Source: Balanoglossus misakiensis (taxonomy: Eukaryota; Hemichordata). From it: a stretch of 64,000 bases of DNA. The notes under the pieces were generated by a model that ran no database searches, had not been told where the DNA came from, and saw nothing but the letters and a program-made list of their open reading frames with translations. The DNA is taken from NCBI GenBank assembly GCA_040954595.2, contig CM082582.2:310001-374000 (forward strand), written 5' to 3'. The translations under genes were made by a program, and so were the position numbers. Positions 58,701 through 64,000 of this stretch are shown one piece after another; positions within the stretch are counted from its first letter, which is position 1, and each line of letters begins with the position of its first letter.

Positions 58701-59192
58701 AAAAATGAAATCATCGTCTGTACCCGTTCGTGCATTGAAGTCGCCTCCAAGTATACAAAGGCTATCAGGAAAATTACTTTTCATGACAATGAGTTGATTT
58801 TCCAAAGTTTCAATGTGATCTAAAATGGACTCTGGTCGTAAATAGCAACAACCAAAAATTACATCGCTATTAAATTGAAATAAACTCTTATGTATCTTGA
58901 TAAATATACAATTATCTATATCAGCATTAACTCTACTCACTTTATCAGCAATATTTTTCTTAATATAAAGCGCAGATCCACCACTCGGTCTACCTTTGAC
59001 AAATCGTTTTTTGGCAGGTGATGAGAATACAACGTGGTTTTTCAGAATATCGACATTATCTCTCTCAGTACAAAATGTTTCTTGTAAACCTATAATATCG
59101 TACTTTGAACAAAAAGAAATAAAGTCACTGTTACCTATTTTTTGCTTTAAACCTCGTATATTCCACGTTAATATTGACAAACTAGAGTTCAC
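55728..59192 (-). CDS. LINE ORF2: endonuclease and reverse transcriptase
   Basis: 1154 residues from a GTG codon at 59192; this is a frame limit, not a proven start. EEP endonuclease: N11 in 'LTWNIRG', E38 in 'LQETF', 'GGDFNART', and D261-H262 in 'ESDHFP'. Reverse transcriptase about 515-790: 'GKAPGPDGIPNEFY', 'IPLFKKGDT', 'IDFSKAFDRINH', 'GVRQGCILSP', YADD at 753-756. A C-terminal Cys/His motif, C1076-x2-C1079-x9-H1089-x4-C1094, is of the RVT zinc-finger kind. There is no Met before residue 137, which is beyond E38, so AUG initiation within ORF2 would yield a dead endonuclease. The frame is continuous with ORF1 through TAG at 59213-59211. Confidence 0.92.
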   Translation of the reverse strand: MNSSLSILTWNIRGLKQKIGNSDFISFCSKYDIIGLQETFCTERDNVDILKNHVVFSSPAKKRFVKGRPSGGSALYIKKNIADKVSRVNADIDNCIFIKIHKSLFQFNSDVIFGCCYLRPESILDHIETLENQLIVMKSNFPDSLCILGGDFNARTGTDDDFIFDDSLSFLPIDTDMYISSDFHAPRNSKDTLVNEAGKALLNICRNFGIHIVNGRTANDIAGSITHVSTTGGSVIDYVIMSPDLFRYVNHFEVLPRIESDHFPITCHLKSKNILTQKTNRPVGTVSNSIVYRMTEKCRNHFSDNLRSASVHNLLVESKRALPDISRSIHILNDALKVAGTDGRIQTSSQNKQTTSQPPWFGELCQQAKNNVYDKLKLFRQMGCSDSLNHYKTAKKSFRQICKNCKANYQHSLRNRFREAALNNSGEFWTILKSVSGRKKGSTSDIDIQTWFHYFSDLYRKCNDLKSGDLEFLQSVEDQLANYFSGDGPEEIDHDTNEVLNTPITEDEVLKCLKKLKSGKAPGPDGIPNEFYSSAADIILPVLVELFNLIFDSGIFPSEWSSAIVIPLFKKGDTGDANNYRGISLLNALGKVFTAVLNTRLSTWSDSSNIVSDCQSGFRKKHSTVDNIFVLHSIIQKYLSIRRGKIYCLFIDFSKAFDRINHSLLLYKLLSLGMKGKMFQILHSMYSGVKACVRAGNVSSQYFECPAGVRQGCILSPILFSFFIEELNHMFMSSGQMGIQLTQDMRDLFDLLYADDVVIFADSIRNLQSLIDILSSFCTKWRMEVNLDKTKVMIFRKGGHPSRLEKWYFRGKMLEIVSYYKYLGLLLSSRNTWSKAVYTLAYQAGKALNILSATRRKLDFLDINVHFKLFDAMIVPILSYGAEIWGFQYFEVLENVQRRWCRLLLGVPKHTTTEAVMGECGRLPIYCTTIKRCIAYWLKLLEMPPHRIPRQAYLMLCNLDNMGRNTWATSVKDILFSFGFGFAWVSQDVGDKKHFLYIFENRVKDVYKQRWIEKASLKPKLRTYIQFKSLLEPERYLYLHCNHQAIRIFTYFRCSVLPLAIEEGRRDNIASAFRFCKVCNTNMVEDEYHFLVICPLYNNLRIRYLPKELFLEPNFCKFLRFMRSSLSDDLLSLCNFVHRAFRLREKAVMYVYSQ

Positions 59193-59213
59193 AGGGCCTT
59201 GGCCACACCCCTA
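59193..59213 (-). promoter_or_regulatory. in-frame UAG between ORF1 and ORF2 (candidate recoding site)
   Basis: ORF1 ends ...KEPAR-UAG and the same frame continues as GGG UGU GGC CAA GGC CCU GUG AAC. The UAG is followed by G, and a short GGGG...CCCU pairing is possible just downstream. No AUG is present. Candidate for stop-codon readthrough, termination-reinitiation or non-AUG start. The arrangement is seen; the mechanism is inferred. Confidence 0.5.
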
Positions 59214-60170
59214 CCGAGCTGGTTCTTTAATTTCAACGATCTGGGCCGTTTCTTCGTTAACTTTGTAAGTTTTCCTCTGTCCGTTATCATCGACGTATGT
59301 CAACTTGTCATAGCGTATTTGTACCTTCAAAGATGGATTATCATCAAGCAGTGACTTACGAAAAGATAGTAGCCTTGACCGAATTGCGCGTATTCGCTTA
59401 GAAAAATCTTCCCCGATACTCATGTCCGTACCTTTCAGCTTGCTAGCGGCCGAGAAAACTCTTGACTTGTCCTTGAAGCGTGTAAACATGGCGATGATTG
59501 GCTTTGAACCACGGATTTCTGGTGCGTTGGAAATTCGATGAACTCTCTCAAAATCAATGTCTTCAGTGATACCAAGGTTATTTGATAGAATGGATTTTAC
59601 CTTTTCTTCCGACGTGTTCCAGGTCTCGTTTGGTTCATCTTGACTAACACCATAGAATGCCAGGTTGTTTCGTCTGCTTCTATTTTCTAGGTCGTCATTT
59701 GCACGTCGTAGAACACAGTTGTCTTTCCTTAGTTGGTCTAACGTCGAGGTAATCCCACCAATAGCTTCATGTTTAGATTCTATGTCGGCAAGTTTCGTTG
59801 AATTATTTTGTAAGTTATCACGTAGTTCTGCAATGTCGTCCTCTATGCCGTCCATTCGGTTCTGTAACAGCTCTAACTTTTGGTGAACGAATTCCGATTC
59901 GGCAATTATTTTATCAAGTTTTTCATGAATCCCAACGATATCATCCTTTGTAGCCAAATCAGCTTTGGATCTTGGAGGCCCAGGATTACGCTCTATGTCA
60001 CCTGCAACCACCAGCAGCAAAACAAGGCACAGCTTGACGGACAGTGATACGTGGCAGTTCATTAGCGGTACAGTGAGAGAAGCCATCTTGAATGACTTAG
60101 TGTGACGGAAAGGGTTACCTCCTCCAAAAGAGCCTATTTTGGCCCGATATTGAGCTGTAGAGATTCCCAT
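59211..60170 (-). CDS. LINE ORF1: 2A-like leader, coiled coil, RRM-like RNA-binding protein
   Basis: 319 residues from ATG 60170. Residues 37-57 form a hydrophobic, signal-like stretch leading into GDIERNPGP (57-65), which fits the 2A consensus D-V/I-E-x-N-P-G-P; skipping would separate G64 from P65. Then a heptad-rich coiled coil (about 85-165), 'NRSRRNNLAFYGV' opening an RRM-like domain (about 165-255), and a basic C-terminal domain, the plan of L1-type ORF1 nucleic-acid chaperones. Alternative in-frame Mets are at 29 and 37. If 2A acts, the RNA-binding protein starts at P65 and the leader is released. 2A-like motifs are known at this position in some APE-type retrotransposons of marine invertebrates. 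Confidence 0.9.
   Translation of the reverse strand: MGISTAQYRAKIGSFGGGNPFRHTKSFKMASLTVPLMNCHVSLSVKLCLVLLLVVAGDIERNPGPPRSKADLATKDDIVGIHEKLDKIIAESEFVHQKLELLQNRMDGIEDDIAELRDNLQNNSTKLADIESKHEAIGGITSTLDQLRKDNCVLRRANDDLENRSRRNNLAFYGVSQDEPNETWNTSEEKVKSILSNNLGITEDIDFERVHRISNAPEIRGSKPIIAMFTRFKDKSRVFSAASKLKGTDMSIGEDFSKRIRAIRSRLLSFRKSLLDDNPSLKVQIRYDKLTYVDDNGQRKTYKVNEETAQIVEIKEPAR
59976..60002 (-). promoter_or_regulatory. 2A-like ribosome-skipping motif GDIERNPGP
   Basis: Codons for G57 to P65 read GGT GAC ATA GAG CGT AAT CCT GGG CCT. All invariant positions of the 2A core are present and the preceding residues (LCLVLLLVVA) are hydrophobic, as in active 2As. Activity is inferred, not shown. Confidence 0.8.
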
Positions 60171-60322
60171 TTCACGGTAGAGTGTCTGGGTGATGTGTTG
60201 TACCTTTCACACTCGGTAACAATTCAAAAACCAGGTCGGGGACAGCGTTTTCGATGAAATTTTGGAGAGCTGGTCTGTCACACGTGTAGCATGCTCGGCA
60301 GTTACGTAACGCCCCATCAACG
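60171..60322 (-). other. LINE 5' UTR
   Basis: 152 bp between the target duplication and the ORF1 ATG. No further ORF. An internal promoter would be expected here but no specific motif was recognised. Confidence 0.7.
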
Positions 60323-61860
60323 TGATCAACGTGGTCAATGTACGCCTGTTTCTGCTCTAGAGTGCCGGGGCTTCAGCTGAGCCAGGCCGTGGGAAACCCG
60401 ACGTGATTACCGTTGTTAACTTACGCCAGTTTGTGTCCTATATATAGTGCCGGGGCATCAGCCGTGCCAGGCCGAAGGAAATGTGAGTAGATCAACGTGG
60501 TCTCTGTACGCGTGTTTCTGCTCTAGAGTGCCAGGGCTTTAGCCAAGCCATGCCGTAGGAAATCTGACTTGATCAACGTTGCTAACGAACGCTAATGTCT
60601 GTCATAGTGTGCCGGGGTTTTAGTCGAGCCAAGCCGTAGGAGATCAGACTTGATCAACGTGGTCTCTGTACGCGTGTTTCTGCTCTAGAGTGCCGGGGCT
60701 TTATCCAACCCATGCCGTAGAAAATCTGACTTGATCACCGTTGCTAACGTACGCTAGTGTCTGTCATATTGTGACGGAGATTTAGCCGAGCCAGGCCGTA
60801 GAAAAATCGACTTGTTCAACGTTACCAGTGTGCAACTGTTTCTGCTCTAGAGTGTCAGGGTTTTAGCCGACTTATGCTGTAGGAAATCTGAGTTGATGAA
60901 CGGGAATTCAATGTTAGAAAACCCGTGTGGAAAGTATCTCTACCCGTTTGAAACTAAGAAAAGAATTTATTCTTATTTATTTTGTAAAAAAGACAATTTT
61001 TCGAAAAAAAGTCGAAAAATTGCAATTTTGTCTTGGGTGATTCAAATTATACCGCCTTTTCTGGAATTTGCAGCACTTTTTACAAGAGAACGACACTTCA
61101 TGCTCCATAATATTTCCGAAAATGAAGAAAAGAGTTAATTTTTTATGATTTTTCAAAAATTTACCATTTTTGTCAAAATATGGCCAAAATGGCTATTTTT
61201 CTTGAATTCCGTCAATATCTCTGCATTTTTGGAGTGGTCGAGAGTTTTAACATACAATCAACATGTCATATATGATCAGGGCACCAAATTCGAAGAATAA
61301 AGTTTTTTTTATTTTTTTTTCTAAAAATGACATTTTCAAGGAAAATTTGGTAAAACGCAATTTTGTCTGCAGTGAGCCAAATTAGACGGTCTTTTGTGGA
61401 ATTTGTATCGATATATACATACGAAGGGCATTCTATACTCCATCAGATTTCCGAAAATGTAGAAAACAGGTATTTTTTGTAATTTTCAAAAATTTACCAT
61501 TTTGACCAAATTGTGGCTAAAATTGTTATTTTCGTGATGAATGCCGCCAGTGTCACTGCTTTTAAAAGCCATAAAAACTTTTAACACACAAGCAATTGTT
61601 TATATATGATCAGGTCACCGAATTAAAAATATAAAGAATGTTTTGCCTAAAAATGACCTTTTTGGTGCAAAAACGAATAAAACGCAATCTTTTATTAAAT
61701 CAGTTCATTCAGAGTGCATGTTTTATAATAAGCACCATTTTTACATATAATGGAAATTTCATACATCATCAGATATCCAAATATGAAAAAATGATTTAGA
61801 TTTTAGATGATTGTCCAAAATTAGCTGATATCTAATAAATGTAGTATTGAACCGTTCTGT
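60323..61860 (+). repeat. satellite unit R12, remainder
   Basis: Resumes with the right TGATCAA duplication, then monomers including 'ccgtgggaaac', and a complete AT block. With the left flank variant 'cttacttgatcaa' this unit matches R10. Confidence 0.9.
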
Positions 61861-63915
61861 CCCCCCCCCCCCCCTTACATTATATGCGGTACGCCGATGT
61901 CAGCTTACCCGGCAGTACTGTAGGCCGTGCCCCCAACAAACGTCGGTGTTTGAAACGCCCTGGTTAAATTCGGGCTCTCTCTATAAATTGACAGGCAATA
62001 ATGCAGTCCTACCCGAACAAATGTCGAGTGTTGACCCGCTGTGACTTTCCCTCTTCGGTTTGCCCGACTTAGCCAACGTCTTTGTACTAATGTGTCGGGT
62101 CTTTTGCAGAGCCAGGCCGAAGGAAATCCGACTTGATCACCGTTGCTAACGAACGCTAGTGTCTGTCATGGTGTGCCGGGGTTTTAGAAGAGCCAGGCCG
62201 TAGGAGATCTGACTTGATCATCGTGGTCAATGTACGCGTGTTTCCGCTCTAAAGTGCCGGGGCTTCAGCTAAACCATGCCGTAGGAAATCCGACGTAATC
62301 ACCGTTGATAACTTACGGCAGTCTGTGTCATATAGAGCCGGTGCACCAGCCGAATCACGCCGTAGGAAATCTGACTTGATCAACGTGGTCAATGTACGCC
62401 TGTTTCTGCTCTAGAGTGCCGGGGCTTCAGCTGAGCCAGGCCGTAGGAAACCCGACGTGATTACCGTTGTTAACTTACGCCAGTCTGTGTCCTATATATA
62501 GTGCCGGGGCATCAGCCGTGCCAGGCCGAAGGAAATGTGAGTAGATCAACGTGGTCTCTGTACGCGTGTTTCTGCTCTAGAGTGCCGGGGCTTTATCCAA
62601 GCCATGCCGTAGAAAATCTGACTTGATCACCGTTGCTAACGTACGATAGTGTCTGTCATAGTGTGCCGGGGTTTTAGTCGAGCCAAGCCGTAGGAGATCA
62701 GACTTCATCAACGTGGTCTCTGTACGCGTGTTTCTGCTCTAGAGTGCCGGGGCTTTATCCAAGCCATGCCGTAGAAAATCTGACTTGATCACCGTTGCTA
62801 ACGTACGCTAGTGTCTGTCATATTGTGACGGAGATTTAGCCGAGCCAGGCCGTAGAAAAATCGACTTGTTCAACGTTACCAGTGTGCAACTGTTTCTGCT
62901 CTAGAGTGTCAGGGTTTTAGCCGACTTATGCTGTAGGAAATCTGAGTTGATGAACGGGAATTCAATGTTAGAAAACCCGTGTGGAAAGTATCTCTACCCG
63001 TTTGGAACTATGAAAAGAATTTATTCTTATTTATTTTGTGAAACAAGACAATTTTTCGAAAAAAAGTCGAAAATGGTAATTTTGTCTTGGGTGATTCAAA
63101 TTATACCACATTTTCTGGAATTTGCAGCACTTTTTACAAGAGAACGACACTTCATGCGCCATAATATTTCCGAAAATGAAGAAAAGAGTTTATTTTTTAT
63201 GATTTTTTAAAAATGTACCATTTTGTCAAAATATGGCCAAAATGGCTATTTTTTCTTGAATTCCGTCAATATCTCTGCATTTTTGGAGTGGTCGAAAGTT
63301 TTAACATACAATCAACATGTCATATATGATCAGGGCACCAAATTCGAAGAACGAAGGTTGTTTTATTTTATTTTTCTAAAAATGACATTTTCAAGGAAAA
63401 TTTGGTAAAACGCAATTTTGTCTGCAGTGAGCCAAATTAGACGGTCTTTTGTGGAATTTGTATCGATATATATATACGAAGAGCATTCTATACTCCATCA
63501 GATTTCCGAAAATGTAGAAAACAGGTATTTTTTGTAATTTTCAAAAATTTACCATTTTGACCAAATTGTGGTTAAAATTGTTATTTTTGTGTTGAATGCC
63601 GCCAGTGTCACTGCTTTTAAAAGTCATAAAAACTTTTAACATGCAAGCAATTGCTTATATATGATCAGGCCACCGAATTAAAAAAATAAAGAATGTTTTG
63701 CCTAAAAATGACCTTTTTGGTGCAAAAACGAATAAAACGCAATTTTGTATTAAATCAGCCTCTTCAGAGTGCATTTTTTATAATCAGCACCATTTTTACA
63801 TATATTGGAAATTTCATACATCATCAGATATCCAAATATGAAAAAATGATTTAGATTTAAGATGATTGTCCAAAATTAGCTGATATCTAATAAATGTAGT
63901 ATTGAACCGTTCTGT
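61861..63915 (+). repeat. satellite unit R13 (2.06 kb)
   Basis: Standard layout with reordered monomers near 62590-62760 (two 'ctttatccaagccatgcc' monomers). The AT block is of the R1/R9 type ('ttttgtcaaaatatgg', 'tatatatatacg'). Confidence 0.9.
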
Positions 63916-64000
63916 CCCCCCCTACATTATATGCGGTACGCCGATGTCAGCTTACCCGGCAGTACTGCAGGCCGTGCCCCCAAATAACGTCGGTGTGTGA
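63916..64000 (+). repeat. satellite unit R14, beginning only
   Basis: Short C-tract (7 bases) and the first part of the linker; the unit continues beyond the window. Confidence 0.9.

Larger units (their letters stand above)
55591..60322 (-). mobile_element. full-length non-LTR retrotransposon with 2A-like motif
   Basis: A 4732-bp element flanked by a 7-bp duplication, TGATCAA (55584-55590 and 60323-60329). On the minus strand: 5' UTR of 152 bp, ORF1 (60170-59211), ORF2 (59192-55728), and a 3' UTR of 137 bp ending in AATAAA plus a short ATTATTATA tail. Both ORFs are uninterrupted, so the copy looks young. EEP endonuclease, YADD reverse transcriptase and a C-terminal CCHC motif place it among APE-type LINEs (L2/CR1/Rex-like range; exact clade not assigned). 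ORF1 and ORF2 share one frame, separated by a single TAG. Confidence 0.9.

Noticed and set aside
61847-62044. Recurring 60-67-codon frame across the linker (Pro-run, then YAVRRCQLTRQY)
   Set aside because: The Pro run is the C-tract itself and changes frame with tract length from unit to unit. Not a gene.

Overview
This window is repeat-rich animal DNA, probably heterochromatin of an aquatic invertebrate. I found no single-copy host gene, rRNA or tRNA. The phylum is an inference. An intact non-LTR retrotransposon carries a virus-like 2A motif in ORF1, a feature known from elements of echinoderms, cephalochordates, molluscs and similar animals. A complete BEL/Pao gag-pol, a THAP-domain remnant and an L2/Daphne-like LINE fit the same setting.

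The matrix is one complex satellite. Its standard unit is about 2.05 kb: a C/G homopolymer tract, a linker of about 215 bp, ten monomers of about 81 bp plus a partial one (odd and even monomers differ, so the real period is a dimer of about 163 bp), then an AT-rich block of about 0.95 kb built from three diverged subrepeats of about 330 bp. From base 1 to about 33,873 every unit is in one orientation (G-tract on the plus strand). From about 33,874 to the end every unit is in the other (C-tract). The strand switch is near the middle.

Left arm (minus-oriented units): a 5'-truncated, broken L2/Daphne-like LINE (504-5140) that itself holds a TIR element with a THAP remnant (2044-3290); a 4.45-kb non-autonomous CACTA/Mirage-like DNA transposon (9693-14144) with strikingly regular subterminal palindromes; a composite insertion (20689-24738) of tandem repeats with a nested 2-kb TIR element; and a BEL/Pao LTR retrotransposon on the minus strand (25639-32573) lacking its 3' LTR.

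Right arm (plus-oriented units): thirteen more or less complete units showing higher-order duplications of about 6.3 and 12.2 kb, a 190-bp LINE 3'-end fragment present twice, and a full-length non-LTR retrotransposon on the minus strand (55591-60322) with a 7-bp target-site duplication and two intact ORFs. Its ORF1 contains a 2A-like motif, and ORF2 lies in the same frame behind a single UAG with no AUG until residue 137. The element may therefore rely on two non-standard translation events.

The strongest candidates for new biology are (1) the regularly spaced 16-bp palindromes of the 9.7-14.1 kb element, (2) the translational arrangement of the 55.6-60.3 kb retrotransposon, and (3) the hierarchical satellite with its mid-window strand switch. 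All functional statements are read from sequence by eye; no alignment or database search was run.
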